DNA from: Cyanobacteria bacterium FACHB-471
GTDB lineage: Bacteria; Cyanobacteriota; Cyanobacteriia; Elainellales; Elainellaceae
Length of the DNA: 64,000 bases
NCBI GenBank assembly: GCA_014695345.1
Contig: JACJOC010000017.1
Location: forward strand, 1 to 64,000
Direction: 5' to 3'
How positions within the stretch are numbered: position 1 is the stretch's first letter; the number at the start of each line of letters is the position of its first letter. A program made the position numbers and the translations under genes. Shown here piece by piece: positions 55,024 through 64,000 of this stretch. The notes under the pieces were generated by a model. That model saw only the letters and a list, made by a program, of their open reading frames with translations, made no database searches and was not told the origin of the DNA.

Positions 55024-56025
55024 ATGTCTTACGAGCTAGAAACGCCAGTAGCCATGCTGATCTATCGGCGACCTCACACCACCGAGAAGGTGTTTGAAGC
55101 GGTTCGTCAGGCAAAACCTCCTAAGCTGCTGGTGGTTGCCAATGCACCCAGACCCGAAAAGGAAGGCGAAGCCGAAAAGTGTGCCCAGACTCGCGCCATC
55201 ATCGAACGGGTCGATTGGGATTGTGAGGTATTAACTAATTATGCCGATAGCTATTTAAGCTGTCTGGGGCGGATTTATAGCGGTCTGGACTGGGTATTTA
55301 ATACGGTTGAGCAGGCAATCATTCTAGAAGATGACTGTGTTCCTCATCCCAGCTTTTTCCGCTATTGCCAGGAATTGCTGGAGCGCTACCGGGACGATGA
55401 GCGAATTGTTGCCATCTGTGGTGATAACTTTCAGATGGGGCGGAGGCGTACTGAGGACAGCTACTACTTTTCCCGCTATACCCACTTCTGGGGCTGGGCC
55501 AGTTGGCGGCGGTCCTGGCAAAATTATGATCCAGAGATGAAGCTCTGGCCCGAGCTTCGCGATAACGGTTGGCTAACCGATGTTCTAGGCGATCCAAAAG
55601 CGGTTCGGTGGTGGCGCAACACGTTCCAAACAACTTATGACAAAGGGATTGATACCTGGGATTGGCAGTGGATTTTTGCTTCCTGGGTACAGAATGGAGT
55701 GGCAATCGCCCCCAACATCAACCTGGTGTCTAACATCGGCTTCAATGCAGCAGCGGCTCACACGGGTGATGTGTATGATTGGCGGGCAAATATGCCAACC
55801 CAGGAGATGACCTTTCCGCTCAAGCATCCTCAGGTTGTGATTCAAAATGCCAAAGCAGATGCCTTTGAGCAGCAGGAATACTACGACTTTCTAACCAACC
55901 AACGCGCCCTAAAGCATCGGCTCAGACGCAAAATCAGACGAGCCAAAAAGATTCTCCAGGAGTCCCGGAATGGACAGAACTATGGCGGTGTCTTTGGGCT
56001 AATCGAGCAAATGGTTAAGGGATAA
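55024..56025 (+). CDS. Glycosyltransferase, GT-A-like (GNT-I-type/hemolytic domain)
   Basis: A 333-residue nucleotide-diphospho-sugar transferase. VAMLIYRRPHTTEKVFEAVR is the typical start, AIILEDDCVPHPSFFRYC is the DxD-like metal and sugar-nucleotide motif, and RYTHFWGWASWRRSW and DTWDWQWIFASWVQNG are typical of this group. The acceptor is unknown; the neighbouring acetyltransferase suggests surface-glycan synthesis. The end is followed by a GGGGCGAAC hairpin (56063). Confidence 0.85.
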   Translation: MSYELETPVAMLIYRRPHTTEKVFEAVRQAKPPKLLVVANAPRPEKEGEAEKCAQTRAIIERVDWDCEVLTNYADSYLSCLGRIYSGLDWVFNTVEQAIILEDDCVPHPSFFRYCQELLERYRDDERIVAICGDNFQMGRRRTEDSYYFSRYTHFWGWASWRRSWQNYDPEMKLWPELRDNGWLTDVLGDPKAVRWWRNTFQTTYDKGIDTWDWQWIFASWVQNGVAIAPNINLVSNIGFNAAAAHTGDVYDWRANMPTQEMTFPLKHPQVVIQNAKADAFEQQEYYDFLTNQRALKHRLRRKIRRAKKILQESRNGQNYGGVFGLIEQMVKG

Positions 56026-56062
56026 GCTCGACTGTGTAGTCTATCTGCATAATCTATCCGTA

Positions 56063-56084
56063 GGGGCGAACAGCCGTTCGCCCC
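56063..56084 (+). terminator. Hairpin after the glycosyltransferase
   Basis: GGGGCGAAC (56063-56071) pairs with GTTCGCCCC (56076-56084) around AGCC and is followed by GTAGGGTTTTCC. It separates the glycosyltransferase from the convergent GMC oxidoreductase gene. Confidence 0.55.
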
Positions 56085-56107
56085 GTAGGGTTTTCCAAAG
56101 AAACTAC

Positions 56108-57778
56108 CTATTCCGCCATCGCGACGTTAGAGGCCATGACTTGCTTAACCTGATCGGCTAGGCGCACAGACAAAGCAACGATAGTGAGCGTGGGGTTGAC
56201 CTGTCCCCCAGTCGGGAAGACGGAACTGCTGGCGATAAACAGGTTTGAAACGCCGTGAACCTTGCAGTTTTCGTCTACTACGCCTTGTTGGGGGTCGTTG
56301 TGCATTCGGGTTGCACCCATCAGATGGTGAGCGCTGCTGGCAGTCATTTCTGGCTCTGCGTTTGGGTCGCCAATTTCTAGACGACCTAAACCAGCTTTCT
56401 CAAATTCTTCCTTGAAAATCTGCTGTGCTCGCCTGATGGTGCGGAGGTCGAGGTCGTTTTTCCAGGTCCAGTGAAGCTGTACGCGGGGACGACCAAAGCG
56501 ATCGCACTCTTCCATCAGTGTGATTCGATTATTGGGGTCAGGAATTTGTTCCGCAGAGAGCAGCAGTTCAAATGAGTTAAACAGTTTGTCTTTATCCGGT
56601 AAATATGACCAGCCGCCCTTATCCGCAGCAGCTAAATCAGCGGTAGGTTTAGATAACCGTTTGCGCGCAACCGCGACGAGATCACCGAATCCACCCAAAA
56701 CATCTCCCAGATGCTTGAACAAATTTTTCGGCAGTTTGCCGCGACGCAGAGAATTTGCCAAGGTTCGGGCTGACTGGATTGCCGGAGAGCGATAACCTGC
56801 CTGCCGAGGATGCAGGAAGCCAAACACATTAAGAATTCCTTCCTGACGCACGACCTCAGAGGTAAGGGCGAGTCTACCCATGACCGGGGTACCGTTTACC
56901 TGGCGCAGATCGTATAAATCACTGGTGTTTAGCATCTGCTTACGCGATGGGTACCACACCCCACCGAAGTAGCAGGGATGATCCATAAAAAATCTGCCAA
57001 CCAAGTCGTGCTGATTACCCAATCCAGTTTTTTGGACTTTGTTAGACAACAGCAATAGTCGCGGAATTTCAAAGCCACCTGCCGCCAAAATTACGACTTT
57101 GGCTTTCACAAAAAACTCTTGTCCGGGTGCTGATGCAACTCGCACACCCGTTGCAATGCTGGCGGTTTCATCCGTTTCAACCTCCAGTACGTTAGCGTAA
57201 TAGTAGGTTGTAATGTTTTTCGCTTGCTGGATGACCTCGCGATTCTTCTGAATAAAGGTCTTGATGCGAACAAACTGACACATCACCGTTTTAAGGCGAT
57301 CGTCCTTCAGCGGCAGTTTCGGCGTTTTCGCGTCAGACCAATAATCTGGGTCGTAGTTGTAAGGTCCAAGTCCACAAATGCTCTGGGCACGCTGATAAAA
57401 CGGGTCTAGGTCAGCCCGACTGAAGGGCCAACCGCTGTAGGGAATTTCCTCGCGATATTCAAAATCTGTTTCGTTGTAGGGAACAAACCGCGCCCCCATT
57501 TCATTCTTGCCAACCTGGATATGCCAGATGTTGGCTGTGCCACCAATTTGACGATTGTAGGTGACTTCTAGATCGGGGTAGCGATGAGCCGTTTTACCCC
57601 GGCTCAAATCTTGAATTTCTTCGTCCCGCTCAATGCCACCGCTTTCTAACATGCAGACGCGGAAATCCTTGTTTGCAAACTCTAGCGCGAGTGCCATGCC
57701 CGCAGGCCCAGTGCCAACAATGCAAACATCGGTTTCGATGGTTTCGTTGAGGGGTAGTGTGCGTGCGTCAATCATCAT
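56108..57778 (-). CDS. GMC-type FAD-dependent oxidoreductase, copy 1
   Basis: A 556-residue enzyme. VCIVGTGPAGMALALEFA binds FAD, IGGTANIWHI and YSGWPFSRADLDPFY are the GMC blocks, AAGGFEIPRLLLLS is the second FAD signature, and SSAHHLMGATRM with VNPTLTIVAL gives the active-site His and Asn. It is about half identical by eye to the next gene (57937-59634) and lies in tandem with it, so they are duplicates. The alcohol or sugar substrate is unknown; the surroundings suggest glycan modification. Confidence 0.9.
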   Translation of the reverse strand: MMIDARTLPLNETIETDVCIVGTGPAGMALALEFANKDFRVCMLESGGIERDEEIQDLSRGKTAHRYPDLEVTYNRQIGGTANIWHIQVGKNEMGARFVPYNETDFEYREEIPYSGWPFSRADLDPFYQRAQSICGLGPYNYDPDYWSDAKTPKLPLKDDRLKTVMCQFVRIKTFIQKNREVIQQAKNITTYYYANVLEVETDETASIATGVRVASAPGQEFFVKAKVVILAAGGFEIPRLLLLSNKVQKTGLGNQHDLVGRFFMDHPCYFGGVWYPSRKQMLNTSDLYDLRQVNGTPVMGRLALTSEVVRQEGILNVFGFLHPRQAGYRSPAIQSARTLANSLRRGKLPKNLFKHLGDVLGGFGDLVAVARKRLSKPTADLAAADKGGWSYLPDKDKLFNSFELLLSAEQIPDPNNRITLMEECDRFGRPRVQLHWTWKNDLDLRTIRRAQQIFKEEFEKAGLGRLEIGDPNAEPEMTASSAHHLMGATRMHNDPQQGVVDENCKVHGVSNLFIASSSVFPTGGQVNPTLTIVALSVRLADQVKQVMASNVAMAE

Positions 57779-57897
57779 AAAATCAATGCCTTGTTGACTA
57801 GCGGCTTGGGACAGTTCAAATCAAAATGTTAGGAATGAAAGCTTTTACTTCTCTCATTTCTAACTCACGGGGAAGTGCAGTATCGTAATGTTTTGAA

Positions 57898-57936
57898 GAA
57901 TGGTGGGTGGGGCACTCTGTGCCCCACCCACCATTC
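57898..57936. repeat. 18-bp perfect palindrome at the 3' end of the second GMC gene
   Basis: 57898-57915 (GAATGGTGGGTGGGGCAC) pairs exactly with 57919-57936 around TCT. It ends one base before the stop of the copy 2 gene, so it may be its terminator; like the 8489 and 49927 palindromes it has no T-run. Confidence 0.75.
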
Positions 57937-59634
57937 CTATACAGGACTACTATTCACGGTACTCACATTTGCTGCCATCGTTGTTTTTACATGGTCTGCT
58001 AACCGCACGGCAAGCGCAACAATGGTGAGCGTGGGGTTAGCATAACCGCCCCCCGTAGGAAAGACAGAACTACCTGCAATAAATAAGTTCGCAACGCCGT
58101 GAACCTGACAGTTTTCATCGACCACGCCCTGCTTGGGGTCGGGGTGCATTCGGGTGGTGCCAATGTGGTGATGGGTGCTGCCAAAGCGAGGAAGTCCGCC
58201 TTCGATTTCATCGCGGGGTTGAAATTCGCCTAGCCCAGATTGAGCAAATTCTTGAGCCAAAATCTGCTGAACTCGTTTGATCGTTTCCAGGTCAATGTCA
58301 CTCCAACGCCAGGTGAGGCAGACTTTACGGCGACCAAGGCGATCGCACTCATCCGTCAGTGTTATGCGATTTTCAGGGTTAGGAGCCTGCTCTGCCTGAG
58401 CAATTACCTCAAACGCTTTGAGGTTGCGAATGTCTGCCGGACGACGCGACCAGCCACCCATACGGGGGCTGTAGATAAACTCCAGCTTTTTAGCTCGACG
58501 GTAAGCATAGTTAACGATGTCATCTAGCTCAGACACAACGTTCTTTACATGCTTCCAAATCTCTTTGGGCAACTGTTTGCGCTTGACAGCAGACAGCAAA
58601 TTTCTCCAGGAGTTGACTGCTCTGGATTCGTAGCCGCTGGGTCTGGGCACTAGCATGAGGCAAATGTTGAGCAGCTTTTCTTGACGTAAGATTTCTTCGC
58701 TCAGAGTCAACTTGCCCATGATTGGCGTGCTTTTGACTCGATGCAGGTCATACAGGGCGGTTGTGTTGAACAATTTGCGATCGGCGGGGATGAATACGCC
58801 AAATCGAAAGCCAGGATGATCCATAAAGAATCTACCAACCAGGTCATTCTGATTGCCTAGCCCATTCTTCTGAACTTTGTCTGAAAGCAACAACAGTCGA
58901 GCATTTTCAAAACCGCCAGTTGCCAACACCACGATTCTGGCTTTGACGCGAAACTCTTTGCCGTCTAAGGTAGCAACGCGCAAGCCCGTTGCCGCAGTGG
59001 CAGTTTCATTGGTCTCAACTTCCAAGACATTGGCGTTGAGGTAGGTGGTGACGTTGCTTGCGTGATTCAGCTCTTCTCGATACTCGTGGGTGAAAACGGC
59101 GCGAGGTCCAAACTGAAAGACGCTGGATTGAATGCGATCGCCCTGAAACGAAAGCCGTTTTGACTGCTCAGTTTCCCAGGCAGCGGCTTCGTAGGTATCT
59201 GGGCCAATTTTGCAGATCGCGTTAGCTTTTTGGTAGTAGGGGGCAAGGTCAGCCTTGCGAAATGGCCAGCCGCTATAAGGAATCCAGTCTCGCTGCTCAA
59301 AATCAATGTCGTCTGGCGTGACGTGCCGAACGTGAGCCTGATTTTCGTCACGATCGATCTGAATGCACCAGTAGTTGGCAGAGCCGCCAAACTGCCGACA
59401 GCGCCCTACATGCAGTTCGTCAGCGGGATAGCGCTGTGGAGAAACTGTCTTGCCTTTGCAGAGTGCTTGAGTATCAGGATCGAAGTCCAGCCCACCGCTT
59501 TCTAGCAAACAAACTTGAAAATCTTGCCCAGCCAGTTCTCGTGCTAGCGTGACTCCCGCAGGACCAGCTCCGACGATGCAAACGTCTGTTTCAACAACTT
59601 GATCAGCAGGTAAAGTGCGTGAATCAATCAGCAT
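57937..59634 (-). CDS. GMC-type FAD-dependent oxidoreductase, copy 2
   Basis: A 565-residue paralogue of the gene at 56108. VCIVGAGPAGVTLARELAG, FGGSANYWCIQIDRDE, YSGWPFRKADLAPYY, TGGFENARLLLLS and STHHHIGTTRMHPDP with YANPTLTIVALAVRLAD are present. The active-site His is in THHHIGTTRM, and NPTLTI supplies the Asn. Only the N-terminal part and C-terminal block are strongly conserved with copy 1, so the substrates may differ. A gap of 158 bases separates the two. Confidence 0.9.
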   Translation of the reverse strand: MLIDSRTLPADQVVETDVCIVGAGPAGVTLARELAGQDFQVCLLESGGLDFDPDTQALCKGKTVSPQRYPADELHVGRCRQFGGSANYWCIQIDRDENQAHVRHVTPDDIDFEQRDWIPYSGWPFRKADLAPYYQKANAICKIGPDTYEAAAWETEQSKRLSFQGDRIQSSVFQFGPRAVFTHEYREELNHASNVTTYLNANVLEVETNETATAATGLRVATLDGKEFRVKARIVVLATGGFENARLLLLSDKVQKNGLGNQNDLVGRFFMDHPGFRFGVFIPADRKLFNTTALYDLHRVKSTPIMGKLTLSEEILRQEKLLNICLMLVPRPSGYESRAVNSWRNLLSAVKRKQLPKEIWKHVKNVVSELDDIVNYAYRRAKKLEFIYSPRMGGWSRRPADIRNLKAFEVIAQAEQAPNPENRITLTDECDRLGRRKVCLTWRWSDIDLETIKRVQQILAQEFAQSGLGEFQPRDEIEGGLPRFGSTHHHIGTTRMHPDPKQGVVDENCQVHGVANLFIAGSSVFPTGGGYANPTLTIVALAVRLADHVKTTMAANVSTVNSSPV

Positions 59635-59819
59635 AATGAGTAGATTAACTGGCTATTTCAGACAACAGATTCCACAGAATTTTCTGTAATTCCCTGCAAA
59701 TATACGTCGCTTTACTTTAACCTGGGGAGCGAAGCTGCGACCTTTTACTGAATCTTCAAGTTGTCGCGCTTTATTTGAGGAGAAACTCTTACGCAAAAAC
59801 ACGTTTGGTAGTTTTCAAC

Positions 59820-59874
59820 AGGCAGCGATTGTGAGTGGTGCAGACGTTAACCATACGACTCACAATCGCTGCCT
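59820..59874. repeat. 17-bp perfect inverted repeat
   Basis: 59820-59836 (AGGCAGCGATTGTGAGT) pairs exactly with 59858-59874 around a 21-base spacer, 13 bases past the stop of the RTX-SGNH gene on the minus strand. Possible terminator or repeat element. Confidence 0.7.
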
Positions 59875-59887
59875 CAATTCCTACGTC

Positions 59888-61972
59888 CTAAGCGACAATC
59901 GAAATTTGGTTGACATTCAGTGATGGATTACCAGCGAAGGTGGCGATCGCCACTGCTGCCCCGCTACCTGTACCATCCTGGTCAAACCTCAGCACACCGT
60001 TGTTATAGAGGAAGTTGGCGCTGCTGCCAACAGGTGTATTTCCCTGAACTAGAACTCCTCTAGCGGCAGCAGTGCCGCCGCTCAATGCAACACCTGCTGC
60101 CAGTCCACCGCCAAAGCCAGAAGCCGAAATCCGCAGGATATCGCCCGTGCCAAAGTCGGTAATGGTGTCACCTCCCTCGTTTGCGCTTCGGAAAACAAAA
60201 GTGTCACCGCCGCCGCCCCCAGTCAGGCGATCGCGTCCCCTTCCGCCTTCAATCACATTTACGCCAGAGTTACCCGTCAAGCTATCTGCAAAGGCTGTAC
60301 CGACAAGATTTTCGACGCTATTGAGGGTGTCTTGACCGTTGAATAGTACGCCCTGTTTGGCGATCGCCTCATACCACTTACCGCCCATCTTGTCGTAGCC
60401 AGCCGCACTAGGATGCAGTCCATCTGGGATGAGGTCTTCCAACGTAAGACTACCCCCGACGTTTACATAGGAGACCCGCTTTCCTTCAGCAGCCTTATCG
60501 CTAACCAGACCAGGCAAAAGTTGGTTAAAATCGCTGGCTCTTTGAACACGGTTTTCTCCGTGCACCTCTCCATTAATTGGAGCAATAGAGCTAACTAATA
60601 AATGAGCATTGGGTAAGTGCTCAGCAAACTCATCGATCAAAGCTTTAATATCGGCGGACATCTGCGCCACTGTATCGTTAGTGGCATCATTGGTTCCCAT
60701 CATGATCATCACAATGTTAGGGTTGTAACCCTCTAGGAATCCAGGATCATTCACCAAGTCAATCATCTGGTTGATTGTCCAACCGCCATGTCCCTCATGA
60801 TTCTGATCGAATGAGCCACTGGGACCATTGCTTTGAGAACCTACGAAGTCAATACCAATGCCATCGGCCGCCAGCTGATTAAACAGCTCAATGCGGTACG
60901 ATCCAGGTCTTGGCTGTTGCCTATGTTGACCTGCGGTGATGGAGTCTCCTACAGGCATAACTTTGGGCAAGGCTAACCCACCATAGGCAAGCTTTGACAC
61001 TTTGCCTGTGCTGAGATTGGCAACAATTCCTTTAGAAAATTGAGCATAGTCGGCAGTGTCATTGCCCTCTCCACCGTTCAACGTGTCGCTGCCTGAACTG
61101 CCAAACAAAACGTCATCCTCCGCAGTGCCATTGGAGGTGGTATTGCTGCCCGGAGGAGTTAAGGCAGAAAGGTTAACTTGAAAAGTTCCGACGGTTCTAG
61201 CGACGACTGCATTACTGCGATTGTCTTTGACCTGGTTAGCCTGAACGGTGATCGTATAGCTGCCGTTGTCAGTTGGGTTCCAGGTGCCACCAGGCGCATC
61301 AATGCGATAGGTTACGGTACGCGGAGTGCCATTGGTGCCAGGTTCCACTCGAATGAAGGTAGCAAGCTGGTCAAACCCATCTGGTCCAGTCACGCGAACA
61401 TCATTGGAATCAAGACTAGACAAGTCAATTGCAGCATTGTCTGCATACGTGACTTGAATGTAGGCTGAGCCGCTATCCAGAACAATTGATGGCACTTCAA
61501 ACGATTGAACGGTAGGGGCCGGATCGGCTGGAGTCGGAGGATTTGCAACTCTGGCTCGAAAGTAACCTAGGCTGCCTCTTTTCACCAGGTTGCCGCTGGT
61601 GTCCTTGACCCTGCTTCTGTACATGGACAGTCGGTAAATGCCGTTGTCTGTTGGGTTCCAGGTGCCGCCCGCAGCTCTGAGGCGATAGGTGACGACCGCA
61701 GCTCTATCATTACTGCCAAACCTTGTGCTAACCAGCGTAGCAAGCTGCCTATAACCGTTTGGACCAGTCACTAAAATGTCTCTTCCCACCACGCTAGAGC
61801 GGTTAATTCGTATGTTGTCACGGTAAGTAACGGTAAAGGTATGCGTTCGACTACCAAACTGACTCACGTTGGCAGTCCGAAGCGTCGCTGTGGGAGACAG
61901 CAAATCTCTTGTAGCTCTCCTAACCAAACGAGGTTGGTCAGAATCCGATCGAGCTTGATTGTGGAATGCCAT
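59888..61972 (-). CDS. Secreted RTX protein with inserted SGNH hydrolase and two Ig-like N-terminal repeats
   Basis: A 694-residue protein. Two similar modules (about 25-140 and 155-268), each with GGTWNPTDNG and a VTYRD- or VTYAD-type strand, look like beta-sandwich repeats. RTX units (FGSSGSDTLNGGEGNDTADYA) begin at about 288. The SGNH domain, about 338-545, has GDSIT (S344), GTND (N428) and DGLHP (D517, H520). More RTX follows (ENLVGTAFADSLTGNSGVN), then a C-terminal module ending in ISIVA. The domain order is the same as in 28677-30299, plus the N-terminal repeats. No signal peptide: probable type I substrate. Confidence 0.88.
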   Translation of the reverse strand: MAFHNQARSDSDQPRLVRRATRDLLSPTATLRTANVSQFGSRTHTFTVTYRDNIRINRSSVVGRDILVTGPNGYRQLATLVSTRFGSNDRAAVVTYRLRAAGGTWNPTDNGIYRLSMYRSRVKDTSGNLVKRGSLGYFRARVANPPTPADPAPTVQSFEVPSIVLDSGSAYIQVTYADNAAIDLSSLDSNDVRVTGPDGFDQLATFIRVEPGTNGTPRTVTYRIDAPGGTWNPTDNGSYTITVQANQVKDNRSNAVVARTVGTFQVNLSALTPPGSNTTSNGTAEDDVLFGSSGSDTLNGGEGNDTADYAQFSKGIVANLSTGKVSKLAYGGLALPKVMPVGDSITAGQHRQQPRPGSYRIELFNQLAADGIGIDFVGSQSNGPSGSFDQNHEGHGGWTINQMIDLVNDPGFLEGYNPNIVMIMMGTNDATNDTVAQMSADIKALIDEFAEHLPNAHLLVSSIAPINGEVHGENRVQRASDFNQLLPGLVSDKAAEGKRVSYVNVGGSLTLEDLIPDGLHPSAAGYDKMGGKWYEAIAKQGVLFNGQDTLNSVENLVGTAFADSLTGNSGVNVIEGGRGRDRLTGGGGGDTFVFRSANEGGDTITDFGTGDILRISASGFGGGLAAGVALSGGTAAARGVLVQGNTPVGSSANFLYNNGVLRFDQDGTGSGAAVAIATFAGNPSLNVNQISIVA

Positions 61973-62962
61973 AATCCTTCAGATCTATTTGTAGTGTTTA
62001 GCTTTAGCAGTTTGCACAACTTGATTTACAACCACCGTCTAGAGCCAAAAATGGCTTTGTTGGCGCTCAAGCGTAAATTATTGGACTACCCTTGTAACCC
62101 GGACTGATTGAGATGCTTAAGTCCAATGCCTTTTAACAAAGCAATCTCAGGGTTCGTACAGGCAAAACAAATCACGGCTCAAATTCTTTTCACTCAGCCA
62201 AATGCCAAAAAATTTAGGGGTTGGAGAGGCTGATAAGTAGAGTCTCTTAATTGAACCAAATATAGAAAAACTGGGGAGTGATCCGGGGGTTACTCCCCAG
62301 TTTTTCTATCTAGTTTCTAATTATGTCCATCTGCTTACGTATCGGCTAACGAAGACAGCAGAGTATACAAGAGCTAGAAGTGTGCATGAATGCACTTAAT
62401 CCTCATGTTCTATCTGTCACACCCTAGCTAATTCTGCAACGTGGCGCTATGGGTAAAGCATGACTTTACTTAGTCTTTAAGTAGATTTTGGGTTAAGCCT
62501 CAAAGTTATGAAACTTCAGTGAAGCAGTAGAATTGCTGATTTTACTTGATTAGAGTGAAATCAACGCAAAAAGCTTGAGAGTTTCCATTCATCCACCCAA
62601 ATTTGCTACGGTTTCTACTAACAACTCCCCCCATGCAAATCCGAAAAGTACGTATACCTTTCATGTAGTTTTCACACAAGAAATTGGTTTGTTCACCACG
62701 ACTTTACAGCTTGGACCTAAACTTCCTGCTAACCTCACTTTAGATTCTTGTTGCATCAGTCATCGCCATAGCAAATGCTTTAGATAGTTCAACTGCTTAG
62801 CGATCGCACCATGTTTAGTGTTTCCCCTGTCTCTGCTGTTCACTGTCCGCTTCTGATTTTCTGGGTTTTCCCGATTCAAGTTTTGCTGTTTCAAAATTTC
62901 CCTGACTCGGCTGAGTTTATTCATCTAAGAAATTGACCCCTATCAAGCTGCGAGGTAATCGT
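61973..62962. other. Near-1-kb gene-free region with an isolated terminator-like hairpin
   Basis: 990 bases upstream of rfbF. The only structure I can support is the 62263-62308 hairpin. An open frame of 70 codons (62575-62787) lacks coding signs. This region may hold promoters for the RTX-SGNH gene and rfbF, and possibly a non-coding RNA ending at the hairpin. Confidence 0.5.
62263..62308. terminator. Perfect 17-bp hairpin, bidirectional terminator form
   Basis: TAGAAAAACTGGGGAGT (62263-62279) pairs with 62292-62308, with A and T runs outside a GC core, the classic shape of a bidirectional rho-independent terminator. No gene with a stop nearby explains it on either strand; the nearest genes start, not end, on its sides. 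It may terminate an unannotated transcript. Confidence 0.75.
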
Positions 62963-63736
62963 ATGAAAGCAGTGATATTGGCCGGAGGACTTGGCACTCG
63001 TTTGAGCGAAGAAACCTCAATTAAACCGAAGCCGATGGTTGAAATTGGTGGTCAGCCAGTTCTTTGGCACATCATGAAAAGCTATTCTGCTTATGGCATT
63101 AACGATTTTATTATTTGCTGTGGCTACAAAGGTTATGTAATTAAGGAGTATTTTGCTAATTACTTCTTACGTATGTCAGATGTAACGTTTGATATGCGGT
63201 TTAACCAGATGAACGTTCACAACGGCAACGCTGAACCTTGGCGAGTCACGCTTGTAGATACGGGCGAATCCACCATGACGGGTGGACGGTTGAGGCGCGT
63301 TCGTGAACACATCGGGAATGAGGCATTTTGCTTTACCTATGGCGACGGTGTCAGCAATATCAACATTGGAGAACTGATTGAGTTCCACAAATCTGAAAAG
63401 ACCCTGGCAACGTTGACCGCAACTCAGCCACCTGGACGATTTGGAGCAATTTCTCTAGGACAAGAGCAAACCAAAATCACTAGTTTTCATGAAAAGCCCG
63501 GTGGTGATGGAGCCTGGATTAACGGAGGCTACTTCGTTTTAGAACCCGACGTAATTGACTACATTGCCGATGATTCAACCGTCTGGGAACAAGAACCGCT
63601 GCAAAAACTAGCTCATGATGAGCAGCTATCTGCCTTCAAACACAGTGGTTTTTGGCAACCGATGGACACGCTCAAAGACAAAAATTACCTGGAAGGGCTG
63701 TGGAAGAGCGGCAGTGCGCCCTGGAAAGTTTGGTAA
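62963..63736 (+). CDS. rfbF: Glucose-1-phosphate cytidylyltransferase
   Basis: A 257-residue enzyme making CDP-glucose from CTP and glucose 1-phosphate, the first step to CDP-dideoxyhexoses of surface polysaccharides. The ATG at 62963 is preceded by GAGGT; ten earlier codons are open. [39 protein letters not shown] is the nucleotide-binding start; [16 protein letters not shown] and [16 protein letters not shown] follow the family order. The LhgO-like gene starts 32 bases further on. Confidence 0.96.
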   Translation: MKAVILAGGLGTRLSEETSIKPKPMVEIGGQPVLWHIMKSYSAYGINDFIICCGYKGYVIKEYFANYFLRMSDVTFDMRFNQMNVHNGNAEPWRVTLVDTGESTMTGGRLRRVREHIGNEAFCFTYGDGVSNINIGELIEFHKSEKTLATLTATQPPGRFGAISLGQEQTKITSFHEKPGGDGAWINGGYFVLEPDVIDYIADDSTVWEQEPLQKLAHDEQLSAFKHSGFWQPMDTLKDKNYLEGLWKSGSAPWKVW

Positions 63737-63768
63737 TGCAATCAATAAGGTGATAGGGGCACATACCC

Positions 63769-64000
63769 ATGTATGATTTTGCGATTGTCGGTGGTGGAAT
63801 TGTTGGACTCTCTACAGGAATGGAACTGGGTCAGCGTTATCCTGATGCCCGCATTCTTGTTTTGGAGAAGGAAAACCGTTGGGCGTTTCACCAAACGGGC
63901 AACAATAGCGGTGTGATTCACTCTGGCATTTATTACAAACCGGGAAGCTTTAAGGCGAAGTTTTGCCGGGATGGTTGCCAGTCAATGGTGGCATTCTGTC
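63769..64000 (+). CDS. lhgO: LhgO-like L-2-hydroxyglutarate oxidase family protein, 5' part
   Basis: The frame begins MYDFAIVGGGIVGLSTGMELGQRYPDARILVLEKE with the FAD-binding GGGIVGLST, then HQTGNNSGVIHSGIYYKPGSFKA, the YgaF/LhgO signature. It is cut off by the window edge after 77 codons. A good AGGGG ribosome-binding site lies 9 bases upstream. Position next to rfbF suggests it is part of the sugar locus, where LhgO-like proteins also occur. Confidence 0.85.
   Translation, partial: MYDFAIVGGGIVGLSTGMELGQRYPDARILVLEKENRWAFHQTGNNSGVIHSGIYYKPGSFKAKFCRDGCQSMVAFC

Noticed and set aside
62575-62787. A 70-residue gene in the gap before rfbF
   Set aside because: TTG start, no ribosome-binding site, no domain and unusual composition.
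1-64000. tRNA or rRNA genes
   Set aside because: I scanned gaps for TPsiC-arm-like sequences (GGTTCGAATC) and conserved rRNA blocks and found none; a dedicated covariance scan would be decisive.

Overview
The window is cyanobacterial chromosome, most like a filamentous, Leptolyngbya/Oscillatoriales-type genome. The basis is dense HIP1 sites (GCGATCGC) in coding and intergenic DNA, a homologue of the Synechocystis photosystem II assembly operon (slr0144-slr0147 plus the kinase SpkG), DUF3370 and other cyanobacteria-typical proteins, and RTX proteins with a type I exporter. I saw no rRNA, tRNA, CRISPR array, prophage or complete insertion sequence.

Layout. 0-6 kb: PIN-toxin remnant, folB, avtA-like transaminase overlapping rimM, then dxr and a membrane HEAGH protein on the minus strand. 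6-13 kb: alpha-glucan phosphorylase and purine synthesis (purF, purL). 13.4-20.6 kb: a type I secretion cassette (PpiC-type isomerase, cNMP/C39-like ABC exporter, HlyD adaptor) followed by a TPR-rhomboid protease. 20.6-24 kb: recJ, thioredoxin, NnrU/Z-ISO. 24-28.5 kb: Pap-like operon and SpkG-like kinase. 28.7-37 kb: RTX-SGNH hydrolase, hisH, a C15 peptidase, a decayed extradiol dioxygenase, aldo/keto reductase, a ferredoxin-metallo-beta-lactamase fusion and small membrane proteins. 37-43 kb: a second glycogen phosphorylase, a Rieske-FAD oxidoreductase and a cyclophilin-RTX protein. 43.5-47 kb: an accessory patch with a nonsense-mutated PIN toxin beside an intact antitoxin, a RAYT transposase fragment, a nine-copy 21-bp tandem repeat and several palindromic elements. 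47-52 kb: phosphoketolase and a urate-to-allantoin operon (hpxO-uraH-uraD). 52-64 kb: a phosphodiesterase, hexapeptide acyltransferase, glycosyltransferase, two GMC oxidoreductases, a second RTX-SGNH hydrolase, rfbF and the start of an LhgO-like gene, probably the edge of a surface-glycan locus.

How the parts fit. Three proteins carry RTX repeats and have no N-terminal signal peptide, so the exporter at 13-19 kb is their most likely route out (inference). The exporter's C39 domain has lost its catalytic Cys, His and Asp, as expected for substrates with an uncleaved C-terminal signal. Both SGNH enzymes have the catalytic domain inserted inside the RTX region, the most unusual architecture seen here. 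Central carbon metabolism is represented by two different glucan phosphorylases and phosphoketolase, and purine metabolism by both synthesis and urate breakdown genes.
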